From positions 89,517 to 153,516 of the forward strand of contig NZ_QUDO01000004.1 of the NCBI RefSeq assembly GCF_003477525.1: a stretch of 64,000 bases of DNA. Direction: 5' to 3'. This document shows positions 36,932 to 45,056 of this stretch, piece after piece. The notes under the pieces are model-generated. The model worked only from the letters and a program-made list of their open reading frames with translations. It searched no databases and was not told the DNA's origin. The DNA comes from Ruminococcus sp. AF41-9 (GTDB lineage: Bacteria > Bacillota > Clostridia > Lachnospirales > Lachnospiraceae). The stretch's first letter is position 1. Each line of letters starts with the position of its first letter. The translations under genes were made by a program, and so were the position numbers.

Positions 36932-38325
36932 TGGCAGATGCAAAGATGTTAAAGAAAGTTCCTGTAAGAGAACAGGACCCGAAGGTACGTGCAACAAACT
37001 TCGAAGAAGTTTGTCTTGGATATAATCAGGAAGAAGCAATGGAAGAAGCACAGAGATGCTTAGGTTGCAAGAAACCGAAATGCGTAGAAGGCTGCCCGGT
37101 ATCTATCAATATTCCTGGATTTATTGAACAGATCAAAGAAGGAAAAATCGAAGAAGCATACAAAGTGATCGGATTATCTTCCGCGCTTCCGGCTATCTGC
37201 GGACGTGTATGTCCTCAGGAATCCCAGTGCGAGGGTAAATGTATCCGCGGAATCAAAGGTGAGGCCGTTTCTATCGGCAAACTGGAGAGATTTGTTGCTG
37301 ACTATGCCCTGGAGCATGACATTAAACCGGCAGGAGCTGAAGTTAAGAACGGACATAAGGTTGCAGTGATCGGTTCCGGTCCTTCTGGACTTACCTGTGC
37401 TGGTGACCTTGCAAAAGCAGGTTATGATGTAACTGTATTCGAAGCTCTTCACGAACTTGGCGGCGTTCTTGTTTATGGTATTCCGGAGTTCCGTCTGCCT
37501 AAACAGAAAGTTGTTAAGAAAGAAATCGAGAAAGTTAAAGAATTAGGTGTTAAATTTGAGACTAACGTAGTTATCGGTAAATCCACAACAATCGATCAGC
37601 TGATCGAGGATGAAGGATTTGAAGCTGTATTCATCGGTTCCGGTGCCGGACTTCCGATGTTCATGGGTATTCCGGGTGAGAATGCAAGCGGTGTATTCTC
37701 TGCCAACGAATATCTTACAAGAAGCAATCTGATGAAAGCTTTTGATGAATCTTATGACACACCGATCGCAGCTGGTAAGAAAGTAGCAGTTGTAGGCGGC
37801 GGTAACGTTGCCATGGATGCAGCAAGAACAGCTTTAAGACTTGGTGCTGAAGTACATATCGTATACAGAAGAAGTGAAGCAGAACTTCCTGCACGAGCAG
37901 AAGAAGTTCATCATGCCAAGGAAGAAGGAATCATCTTCGATCTTCTTACAAACCCGAAGGAAATCCTTGTTGACGAGAACGGACATGTAAAAGGTATGAA
38001 GGTTGTTAAGATGGAACTTGGCGAGCCGGATGCTTCCGGAAGACGTCGCCCGGTTGAGATCGCAGGATCCGAGTATGACATGGATGTAGATACAGTCATC
38101 ATGTCCCTTGGTACTTCTCCGAACCCGCTGATTTCTTCTACAACAAAAGGTCTTGAGATCAACAAGAGAAGATGTATCGTTGCTGAAGAAGAAACAGGTA
38201 AGACATCCAAAGACGGCGTATATGCCGGCGGTGATGCTGTTACAGGTGCGGCTACAGTTATCCTTGCCATGGGAGCTGGTAAAGCTGGTGCCAGAGGTAT
38301 CGACGAATATCTGAAAAATAAATAA
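36931..38325 (+). CDS. nfnB: NADH-dependent ferredoxin:NADP+ oxidoreductase, large subunit (NfnB, GltA-like)
   Basis: A 464-aa protein homologous to the small subunit of glutamate synthase. N-terminal Cys motifs (CLGCKKPKCVEGCPVSI and CGRVCPQESQCEGKC) bind two [4Fe-4S] clusters; two Rossmann folds follow (VAVIGSGPSGLTCAGDLA for FAD, VAVVGGGNVAMDAARTA for NADPH). It starts on the last base of nfnA (TAATGG), so the subunits are coupled. No glutamate synthase large subunit lies nearby, which supports Nfn rather than GltD. Its likely role is to make NADPH for biosynthesis. Confidence 0.92.
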   Translation: MADAKMLKKVPVREQDPKVRATNFEEVCLGYNQEEAMEEAQRCLGCKKPKCVEGCPVSINIPGFIEQIKEGKIEEAYKVIGLSSALPAICGRVCPQESQCEGKCIRGIKGEAVSIGKLERFVADYALEHDIKPAGAEVKNGHKVAVIGSGPSGLTCAGDLAKAGYDVTVFEALHELGGVLVYGIPEFRLPKQKVVKKEIEKVKELGVKFETNVVIGKSTTIDQLIEDEGFEAVFIGSGAGLPMFMGIPGENASGVFSANEYLTRSNLMKAFDESYDTPIAAGKKVAVVGGGNVAMDAARTALRLGAEVHIVYRRSEAELPARAEEVHHAKEEGIIFDLLTNPKEILVDENGHVKGMKVVKMELGEPDASGRRRPVEIAGSEYDMDVDTVIMSLGTSPNPLISSTTKGLEINKRRCIVAEEETGKTSKDGVYAGGDAVTGAATVILAMGAGKAGARGIDEYLKNK

Positions 38326-38366
38326 TTCTGATTTTCAGAAATCATAAATTGTGTCCAGACGGGAAA

Positions 38367-38414
38367 GCTCTCCGGCAGTACATTCGTGTACGCCGGAGGG
38401 CTGATTTTATTTTA
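38367..38414 (+). terminator. Intrinsic terminator after nfnB
   Basis: GCTCTCCGGC (38367-38376) pairs with GCCGGAGGGC (38392-38401), with an inner GTAC/GTAC extension, then TGATTTTATTTTA. Confidence 0.85.
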
Positions 38415-38512
38415 TGGAACAATTATGATCTGTATCATATCTGTACGTTACTGTGAACGGAGTGAACAGTAACATCTGTACAATTATCAAAATTCTCTGT
38501 AAACTTCCTGTG

Positions 38513-38541
38513 TTGTAAACTCGGGTAGGGTGTGCTATAAT
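38513..38541 (+). promoter_or_regulatory. Promoter of the UppP-like gene
   Basis: TTGTAA (38513-38518), 17-base spacer ending in TGC, TATAAT (38536-38541). A structured leader follows immediately. Confidence 0.85.
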
Positions 38542-38544
38542 AGC

Positions 38545-38610
38545 AAAGGAATCATGTCGCTGAAAGCGGCTCGCCGCAGGTGGAAAATCCTGCGGGCAGG
38601 ATTCTTTTTT
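38545..38610 (+). ncRNA. Structured leader RNA with two exclusive folds (candidate attenuator or riboswitch)
   Basis: Fold A is a three-way junction: outer stem 38545-38553 with 38600-38608, hairpin one GTCGCT/AGCGGC (38556-38561 with 38565-38570) and hairpin two CCGCAGG/CCTGCGG (38574-38580 with 38589-38595). Fold B is a terminator: AATCCTG (38586-38592) with CAGGATT (38597-38603), loop CGGG, then CTTTTTT. Fold B uses bases needed by both hairpin two and the outer stem, so the folds exclude each other. It begins a few bases after the predicted transcript start and ends 37 bases before the gene. I do not recognise a known riboswitch class. Confidence 0.55.
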
Positions 38611-38646
38611 GATTATGAAAGAATAAAAAGAAAAGGAATCGGTTTT

Positions 38647-39522
38647 ATGATAGTTTTGTATTTGATTTTGCTGGCTGTTTTACAGGCAGTGACAGAGTTC
38701 CTTCCAGTGAGCAGTTTTGGACATCTGTGTGTTGTGGAGTCTTTACTGGGAATCAGCCATGATACCGGGCTTTTGCTGGAGGCAATGCTTCATCTGGGAA
38801 CCGCAGCAGCGATCATCTTTCTGTTTAAGAAAGATCTGAAACGGCTTGGGGTGGAACTGCTGGGGATGTTCATGGATCTGATCGGAAATCTCAATCTGTA
38901 CATTCATAATAAACGTACAGGTGCAGAATTGAAATATGCAAGGATTGTAACAGGAAATTATCGTAAATTTACGGTGCTTCTTCTGGTATCCATGATCCCT
39001 ACGGTGCTTTTGGGGCTTACAGCCAGAAGACTGACACTTCTGACCGCAGATTCTCCGCTTTTTTCAGGGATCGGTTTTCTTTTATCCGGAATTTTTCTGC
39101 TGGTGACAGATTTAAATAAGTCCGGTGGAACAAAAGGACCGAGAGAAGCCTCTTATGACAGCGCCATGTGGATCGGAATCTGTCAGGGACTTGCTGTATT
39201 TCCGGGAATCTCCAGAATGGCATTTACTTTGTGCGCAGCACTTTTATGCGGATACAGCCGTAAATTTGCTGTGCGTTTTTCCGTGTTTATGAGCCTGCCT
39301 GCAATCATAGGAGCTTTTTTTACGGAAGTCGGATATTTTGGCTCTTCTGAGATGACAGTGGGACTGGGATTTTCATTTATTTTTGCGATGATCGTTTCCG
39401 GATTCGTGGGATGTCTGGTGATCCGGAACATGACTTTGCGTGCGCAGAAGGTGAAACTGCGTTATTTTGCATATTATTCTTTTATAATAGGGGCGGCTGC
39501 TCTGATTATAAATTTTGTTTAG
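38647..39522 (+). CDS. uppP: Undecaprenyl-diphosphate phosphatase-like membrane protein (UppP/BacA family)
   Basis: A 291-aa membrane protein of the BacA/UppP family, which dephosphorylates the undecaprenyl diphosphate carrier on the outer face of the membrane. Motif one (AVTEFLPVSSFGHL, with the catalytic Glu and Ser) and motif two (PGISRMAFTLCAAL, with PGxSR) are present; about eight helices. It contains a longer polar loop than typical near residue 85. A longer frame opens at 38530 inside the promoter; the ATG at 38647 begins the first helix and is preferred. It may contribute to bacitracin tolerance (family knowledge). Confidence 0.87.
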   Translation: MIVLYLILLAVLQAVTEFLPVSSFGHLCVVESLLGISHDTGLLLEAMLHLGTAAAIIFLFKKDLKRLGVELLGMFMDLIGNLNLYIHNKRTGAELKYARIVTGNYRKFTVLLLVSMIPTVLLGLTARRLTLLTADSPLFSGIGFLLSGIFLLVTDLNKSGGTKGPREASYDSAMWIGICQGLAVFPGISRMAFTLCAALLCGYSRKFAVRFSVFMSLPAIIGAFFTEVGYFGSSEMTVGLGFSFIFAMIVSGFVGCLVIRNMTLRAQKVKLRYFAYYSFIIGAAALIINFV

Positions 39523-39537
39523 GAGGGGAGCCTGAGT

Positions 39538-42282
39538 ATGGCAACATCAAAAAGTAAAAACACCGGACGGACAAAAAAGAACAGCAAGGCAAAGAAGGCT
39601 GCTGTACAGGCTGAGTCCGGGAAGTTTCAGACAGAAATTATAATATTTGTGATCCTGGCAGCCTGCGTGATCCTGATGGCAAGTAATTTCGGACTGGGCG
39701 GATTCGTAGGAGATGCGATCAGTAACTTCTGTTTTGGAGTGATGGGACTGCTGGCATATCTGTTTCCGGTTGCATTTTTTCTGGGAGCTTCTTTTCTGCT
39801 GATCAATAAGATGAATCATCTGGCATATAAGAAGTTTGCAGCAGCATTTGTGATGTTTTTATTCCTGTGTGGGGCAGCACAGCTTCTGACAGATGGATAT
39901 ATGACAAGCACGACACTGATGGATTACTTTGCCAGAAGTGCGGATTATAAGACCGGAGGAGGTCTGATCGGAGGAGCACTTTGCATTTCCATTACTTCAG
40001 CATTTGGTACAGTGGGAAGTTATGTGATCATCGTACTTGCGTTTATTGTCTGCATGATCATTATCACACAGCGTTCTCTGCTCGATTTTCTCACCATGCT
40101 GGTGATGAAAGTATGTGATCTGGTGAAAGCAGGACACAGCCGTTTTAAAGATGGTGGGCCGGAACGCGCGATGCGCAGAGAAGCAAGAGCCAGAGAGAGA
40201 CAGCAGTTACGTGAGGAACGCAGGGAAGAGCGTATCCGCAGACTGGAAGCAGAACTTGCAGAAGACGGTGAGGAAACAGAGGAAGATGATGAATTCCTTT
40301 TAGATCCGAAAGAAGCGAAAAAAATGAAACGGACTTCTTTCTTGGAAGGAACCAAACTGACCGGTTATTCTGAAGAAGAACCGAAGCGCAGACAGAATAA
40401 GAAAAAAGAAAGCAAAAAAGAAGATCCGGATGAAAAACTTTCTTCAGATTCAACGGATGCAGGGGAAGAAAAGAAAGAGAAAGCCGCAACACATAAACGT
40501 GTTGTAGAACAGGAAGAGATTAAGCCTGTGGCGGATTTTGAAATCCACAGAGCAGCAGATTCAGGGGTGGATACTTCTGATGAAGATGAGGCATTTTACG
40601 GGGAGACAGATTTTTCCGGACAGCCTGAAAAAGAGCAGGTAGATTTTGAAAATTCCGGACAGGATTCGGAACAGGAACTACAGCAGGAGGAAGTGCCCCC
40701 TTTTCAACCGGAGAGGGCGCAGCGGCAGCCTTCGAGAAATCCAAAATCTTCTGAGAAAGAGATCCAGAGCGGAATTGTAAATATTCAGCACGAGATCAGC
40801 CAGACAGAAAATGCCGTAAAAAGAGAATATAAGTATCCGACGTTAAACCTTCTGAAGAAAGGCAGCGGGAAATCTCAGGGAGATTCCGATGCACATCTGC
40901 GGAAAACCGCACAGAAGCTGCAGGAAGTTTTACATAATTTTGGTGTCAACGTGACCATTCTGAATGTAAGCTGTGGCCCTACAGTCACCCGTTATGAGCT
41001 TCAGCCGGAAATGGGAGTCAAAGTAAGCAAAATTGTAGGTCTTGCAGATGATATCAAACTGAATCTGGCGACACCGGATATCCGTATTGAAGCTCCGATC
41101 CCTGGAAAAGCAGCCGTAGGAATTGAGGTTCCGAATAAGGAAAACAGTACGGTTATGCTGAGAGATTTACTTCAGTCTGAAGAATTTCAGCATGCCGGGT
41201 CCCGCCTGTCATTTGCAGTAGGAAAAGATATTGCAGGTAAGACTGTGGTAACAGATATTGCAAAAATGCCACATCTTCTGATCGCAGGTGCGACAGGTTC
41301 CGGTAAATCCGTATGTATCAATACGCTGATCGTAAGTATCTTATATAAGGCGAAACCGGAAGAAGTCAAGCTGATCATGATCGATCCTAAGGTAGTAGAA
41401 CTCAGTGTCTACAATGGAATCCCGCATCTGTTTATCCCGGTTGTCACAGACCCGAAGAAGGCGGCGGGAGCCTTAAACTGGGCAGTCAGTGAGATGACCA
41501 GCCGTTATAATACTTTTGCGGAATATGGAGTGCGTAATCTGACGGAATACAATAAGAAGATTGAGAGTATTCCTGTTGCAGAAGGAGAGACAGCTCCGGA
41601 GAAGATGCCGCAGATTGTTATTATCGTAGACGAGCTTGCAGATCTTATGATGGTGGCACCGGGAGAGGTGGAAGATGCCATCTGCCGTCTGGCACAGTTG
41701 GCCCGTGCAGCAGGTATCCATCTGATCATTGCAACACAGAGACCTTCTGTAAATGTCATTACGGGTCTGATCAAGGCGAATATGCCGTCACGAATTGCAT
41801 TCTCGGTTTCTTCCGGTGTGGATTCCCGTACCATTCTGGATATGAACGGTGCAGAGAAACTTCTGGGAAAAGGAGACATGCTTTTCTATCCGCAGGGATA
41901 TCCGAAGCCTGTCAGACTTCAGGGAGCGTTCGTTTCCGATGAAGAAGTCAGTGCAGTCGTGGAATTTCTGGCGGACAAAAACCCGGGTGTGCAGTATAAT
42001 CCGCAGATTGAGCAGCAGGTGAACTCTCCTCTGTCTGCGTCCGTATCCGGAGGCGGAGATGACAGGGATGTACATTTTGAGGAAGCCGGAAAATTTATCA
42101 TTGAGAAGGAAAAGGCTTCTATCGGTATGTTACAGAGAATGTTCAAGATTGGCTTTAACAGAGCTGCCAGAATTATGGATCAACTCTGCGATGCCGGTGT
42201 AGTCGGACCGGAAGAAGGAACAAAACCACGAAAAGTTCTGATGTCCATGGAAGAATTTGAAAATTATCTGGATGGACAGTAA
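39538..42282 (+). CDS. ftsK: DNA translocase FtsK/SpoIIIE
   Basis: A 914-aa translocase pumping chromosomal DNA through the septum at division or sporulation. Four N-terminal membrane helices (residues about 30-190) are followed by a long charged low-complexity linker (about 200-430, rich in Glu, Lys and Arg) and the motor: Walker A AGATGSGKSVCIN near residue 584, Walker B IIVDELADLMM near 693, and a C-terminal gamma winged-helix (GMLQRMFKIGFNRAARIMDQL) that reads orienting DNA sequences. It starts 15 bases after the UppP-like gene. FtsK and SpoIIIE cannot be told apart from sequence alone; the spore-gene context favours SpoIIIE. Confidence 0.95.
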   Translation: MATSKSKNTGRTKKNSKAKKAAVQAESGKFQTEIIIFVILAACVILMASNFGLGGFVGDAISNFCFGVMGLLAYLFPVAFFLGASFLLINKMNHLAYKKFAAAFVMFLFLCGAAQLLTDGYMTSTTLMDYFARSADYKTGGGLIGGALCISITSAFGTVGSYVIIVLAFIVCMIIITQRSLLDFLTMLVMKVCDLVKAGHSRFKDGGPERAMRREARARERQQLREERREERIRRLEAELAEDGEETEEDDEFLLDPKEAKKMKRTSFLEGTKLTGYSEEEPKRRQNKKKESKKEDPDEKLSSDSTDAGEEKKEKAATHKRVVEQEEIKPVADFEIHRAADSGVDTSDEDEAFYGETDFSGQPEKEQVDFENSGQDSEQELQQEEVPPFQPERAQRQPSRNPKSSEKEIQSGIVNIQHEISQTENAVKREYKYPTLNLLKKGSGKSQGDSDAHLRKTAQKLQEVLHNFGVNVTILNVSCGPTVTRYELQPEMGVKVSKIVGLADDIKLNLATPDIRIEAPIPGKAAVGIEVPNKENSTVMLRDLLQSEEFQHAGSRLSFAVGKDIAGKTVVTDIAKMPHLLIAGATGSGKSVCINTLIVSILYKAKPEEVKLIMIDPKVVELSVYNGIPHLFIPVVTDPKKAAGALNWAVSEMTSRYNTFAEYGVRNLTEYNKKIESIPVAEGETAPEKMPQIVIIVDELADLMMVAPGEVEDAICRLAQLARAAGIHLIIATQRPSVNVITGLIKANMPSRIAFSVSSGVDSRTILDMNGAEKLLGKGDMLFYPQGYPKPVRLQGAFVSDEEVSAVVEFLADKNPGVQYNPQIEQQVNSPLSASVSGGGDDRDVHFEEAGKFIIEKEKASIGMLQRMFKIGFNRAARIMDQLCDAGVVGPEEGTKPRKVLMSMEEFENYLDGQ

Positions 42283-42329
42283 GATATGGACAGTAAGATG
42301 TCGATCATAAAAATCGGTGAGGGCGATGT

Positions 42330-43432
42330 ATGAAATGTCCAAAATGTCACAGGGAGGTAGAAAAAGGCTCCCTGTATTGTCCCCATTGCCTTGCGGAGAT
42401 TCCGTGGGTCAGGGAATTTGATTCTGTGGAAACTCTTTTAAAAAAAGAACAGCAGCGAGGGCCACAGAAAAAGGAAAAAATCGGAAAAAAGAGAAAACAG
42501 TGGAAGAAAAAACTCAAAAAGAAAATGAAAAAAAAGCTGTCCTTCAGCAGAAAGCAGATTTTTTGTTGCTGCTGCTGGGACTGCTGCTTTTCTGTGCTGT
42601 TTTTTACCGGGAATTTCATACTTTTTCTCATCTGTATTCCTATGCGGAAAAACAGTATGAACTGGGAAATTATGAAATTGCTGCCCGATTTACGGATGAG
42701 GCACTGGATCGGGAACCGGATAGTGAAGAGGCCAACATTCTTATGGCGAGGATCATGGAGGCTCAGGGAGATATGAAATCTGCCATTCTGATCCTGCGTC
42801 CCATGATCAAAAATCAGACAGCCGGAATCCCTGTTTATCAGGAAATGGTAAAACTTCTCGCGCTGGACGGGCAGATGTCAGGAATTAAAATTCTGCTTAA
42901 AAACAGCAGTCAGGAAATCCGGGATGCCTGCAGTGAGTATATCTGTGAGGCTCCGGTGACTAGCCTGGCGCCAGGTACTTATACCTCTGCCCGGGTGGTG
43001 GAACTGAGAGCAGACTATGATACGATCTACTATACTCTGGATGGAAGTGTACCGGATCGAAACAGCCAGAAGTATACCGGGCCGATTGTTCTGAAAGAGG
43101 GAACCACGGAGTTAAAGGCATTTGGCGTAAACGAAAAAGGGATGGAGAGTGATCTGATCACCAGAAAATATGTGATCGTACTGAAAACTCCCGATGCGCC
43201 AAAGGTATCTCCAAAGTCCGGAGACTACAGTAAAAAGACAAAAATTAAAGTGACAGTCCCGGATGGATGTAAGGCTTATTATGCGTTTGACTCAGAACCG
43301 GATATTAACAGTACGGTGTATGAACAGCCGATTTCCATGCCTGAGGGATACCATCGCTTTTATGTGATCCTGGTGGCTGCCAATGGAAAAATCAGTAAAA
43401 CAACCATGAGAGAATACTATCTGCAGTATTGA
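42330..43432 (+). CDS. Zinc-ribbon / TM / TPR-like / CHB_HEX_C membrane protein (frame break)
   Basis: One protein of about 367 aa in two frames. Residues 1-25 form a zinc ribbon (CPKCHREVEKGSLYCPHC); a very Lys-rich linker follows; then a membrane helix (FLLLLLGLLLFCAVFY), TPR-like helices (YELGNYEIAARFTDEALDRE) and a chitobiase/hexosaminidase C-terminal-type domain (TIYYTLDGSVPDRN; YTGPIVLKEGTTELKAFG), partly repeated later. Frame zero must pass to frame minus one inside the A-rich linker (42440-42500). A missing A explains this; so would a -1 shift at the in-phase heptamer A AAA AAG at 42485-42491. The extracellular part would sit outside the membrane. Function unknown. Confidence 0.75.
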
Positions 43433-43566
43433 GCCGGCAGTTATTCGACCATGAGCCGGCAGCGAAGCGGATTGCGGATATCCGCCTGACAGAAAACCGC
43501 CGGCAAAATTCAGGAATACTCAGGGATATCTGAAAAAATTCAGGGAAATTCAGAAAAATTCAGATA
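43423..43566 (+). repeat. Repeat-rich gap before rlmH
   Basis: TGAGCCGGCAG occurs twice (at the upstream stop, about 43431, and about 43453). A palindromic unit ATTGCGGATATCCGCCTGAC lies at 43471-43490; a near copy is found at 57728-57747. From 43506 to 43566 the motif AAATTCAG and close variants recur four times. No T-run terminator was found. Confidence 0.6.
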
Positions 43567-43587
43567 TGTATCAGACAGGGGAAAAAG

Positions 43588-44067
43588 ATGGAAATTCGTA
43601 TTGTAACAGTTGGAAAGATAAAAGAAAAGTATTTAAGTGCCGGAATTGCAGAATACTCCAAACGACTTGGCAGATACTGTAAGCTGACTTTCTGTCAGGT
43701 TCCGGACGAAAAGACACCGGACAAAGCTTCCGATGCACTGAATGAGCAGATCAAAGATACAGAAGGCGAGCGTCTGATGAAGCATATCAGGGATCAGGAT
43801 TATGTAATTGCACTGGCGATTGACGGAAAGATGCTGGACTCTGTGGAACTTTCTCAGAAGATTGAGAAACTTGGAGTTTCCGGGAACAGTTCCATTGCAT
43901 TTGTGATCGGCGGTTCTCTGGGATTAAGTGAAAAAGTACTGAAACGGGCAGACTATAAGCTGAGCTTTTCCAGAATGACATTTCCGCATCAGCTCATGCA
44001 GATGATCCTTCTGGAACAGATTTACAGAAGCTACCGGATCATGAATCATGAACCATATCATAAATGA
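43588..44067 (+). CDS. rlmH: 23S rRNA (pseudouridine1915-N3)-methyltransferase RlmH
   Basis: A 159-aa SPOUT-class methyltransferase modifying helix 69 of 23S rRNA with S-adenosylmethionine. The trefoil-knot motifs [19 protein letters not shown] and the invariant C terminus [19 protein letters not shown] are intact, as is the N terminus [15 protein letters not shown]. Length is exactly as expected. GGGG lies just before the ATG. Confidence 0.97.
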   Translation: MEIRIVTVGKIKEKYLSAGIAEYSKRLGRYCKLTFCQVPDEKTPDKASDALNEQIKDTEGERLMKHIRDQDYVIALAIDGKMLDSVELSQKIEKLGVSGNSSIAFVIGGSLGLSEKVLKRADYKLSFSRMTFPHQLMQMILLEQIYRSYRIMNHEPYHK

Positions 44068-44160
44068 GAGATTTCTCATCAGCAGAGAAGGATGGACGAG
44101 TACGACAAAAACAGCGGAAAATGTGTCCGGACACACAGCACAAAAGAATCGAGGAAAAAT

Positions 44161-44697
44161 ATGAATATAGAAAAGTTTGAAGAATTTATTTCTCAGTATC
44201 CGATTTTTGAATATCGATTATTAGATACCGAAGAAATTGGAATTGAAGAGCGGGTTCGCACCATCTGCAGACAGGAATGTGAGAGATATGATTCTACCTG
44301 GGCCTGTCCTCCGGCAGTTGGAACGCTGGAAGAATGTGAGAAAAAAATCAAAAGTTTTCCGCAGGCAGTTTTTTTCTCCAGTGTGGCAGAAGTGTCTGAC
44401 ATCATGAACATGGAAGAAATGCTTTCTACCAGACATGCACATGAAGAACTGACGACGAAAGTAGGACAGTATCTCAACAAAGAGGGGTATGAGACTTATA
44501 TTCTCTCCACAGAATCCTGTGATATCTGCGAGAAATGTGCCTACAAAGAAGGCAAACCATGCAGACATCCGGACAGAATGCATCCGTGTCTGGAGAGTCA
44601 TGGAGTGGTAGTGAATGAAATTGTGGAACGGGAATCCATGGAATACAATCTCGGCGGAAATACAATTCTGTGGTTTTCCATGGTATTATTCCGCTGA
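44161..44697 (+). CDS. DUF2284 metal-binding protein
   Basis: A 178-aa cytoplasmic protein of the DUF2284 family (predicted metal binding). Cysteines fall in a pattern typical of the family: CRQECERYDSTWACPPAVG near residues 35-52 and a C-terminal cluster CDICEKCAYKEGKPCRHP, followed by HPCLESHG. It may hold an iron-sulfur cluster or metal; the function is unknown. An in-frame ATG at 44092 would add 23 polar residues; the ATG at 44161 after gagg starts the conserved part. Confidence 0.8.
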   Translation: MNIEKFEEFISQYPIFEYRLLDTEEIGIEERVRTICRQECERYDSTWACPPAVGTLEECEKKIKSFPQAVFFSSVAEVSDIMNMEEMLSTRHAHEELTTKVGQYLNKEGYETYILSTESCDICEKCAYKEGKPCRHPDRMHPCLESHGVVVNEIVERESMEYNLGGNTILWFSMVLFR

Positions 44698-44717
44698 ATG
44701 CTTCAGATGTCATATAG

Positions 44718-44762
44718 AAAATCCTTCCGGCATAAAGTTATATGAAAAGCCGGAGGGATTTT
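44718..44762 (+). promoter_or_regulatory. Terminator-like hairpin enclosing the yqfC ribosome binding site
   Basis: AAAATCCTTCCGGC (44718-44731) pairs over 14 bases (one G-T) with GCCGGAGGGATTTT (44749-44762); T residues continue to 44765. The right arm holds cggaggg, the yqfC ribosome binding site, and the start codon is at 44766. It can both terminate the DUF2284 transcript and hide the yqfC start. Confidence 0.78.
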
Positions 44763-44765
44763 TTT

Positions 44766-45044
44766 ATGAAAAAAAGAAAACGGTGGAAGGAGCAGGTTGT
44801 GTCGGTTCTGGAGATTCCTCCTGATCTGGCGTATAAGGATACGATCGTAACTCTGACAGGACCGTCAGAAGTTCTGGTTGAGAATTACAGATCGATCTGC
44901 AGATACAGTCCTTCTGAGATTGTCCTGCTGTCTCTTCGGGGAAAGGTAACGATCTGTGGAAAGAATCTGGAAATTCTGTGGTATCATTCTTTTGAGATGA
45001 AGATCAGGGGTGAGATTTCCGGGATATTTCCACAGAAGTGGTAA
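44766..45044 (+). CDS. yqfC: Sporulation protein YqfC
   Basis: A 92-aa YqfC-family protein (KEQVVSVLEIPPDLAYKDTIVTLTG; ENYRSICRYSPSEIVLLSL). The family is known from sigma-E-dependent sporulation operons in Bacillus and Clostridia. The ATG at 44766 is chosen because it follows the ggaggg site and matches the family N terminus; an ATG at 44742 lies in the hairpin loop. yqfD follows after 12 bases, the usual pairing. Confidence 0.9.
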   Translation: MKKRKRWKEQVVSVLEIPPDLAYKDTIVTLTGPSEVLVENYRSICRYSPSEIVLLSLRGKVTICGKNLEILWYHSFEMKIRGEISGIFPQKW

Positions 45045-45056
45045 ATCAGGTGAAGA

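Noticed and set aside
43506..43566. CRISPR-like array before rlmH
   Set aside because: The AAATTCAG repeats are 8 bases long, irregular and nearly contiguous; there are no spacers or cas genes.
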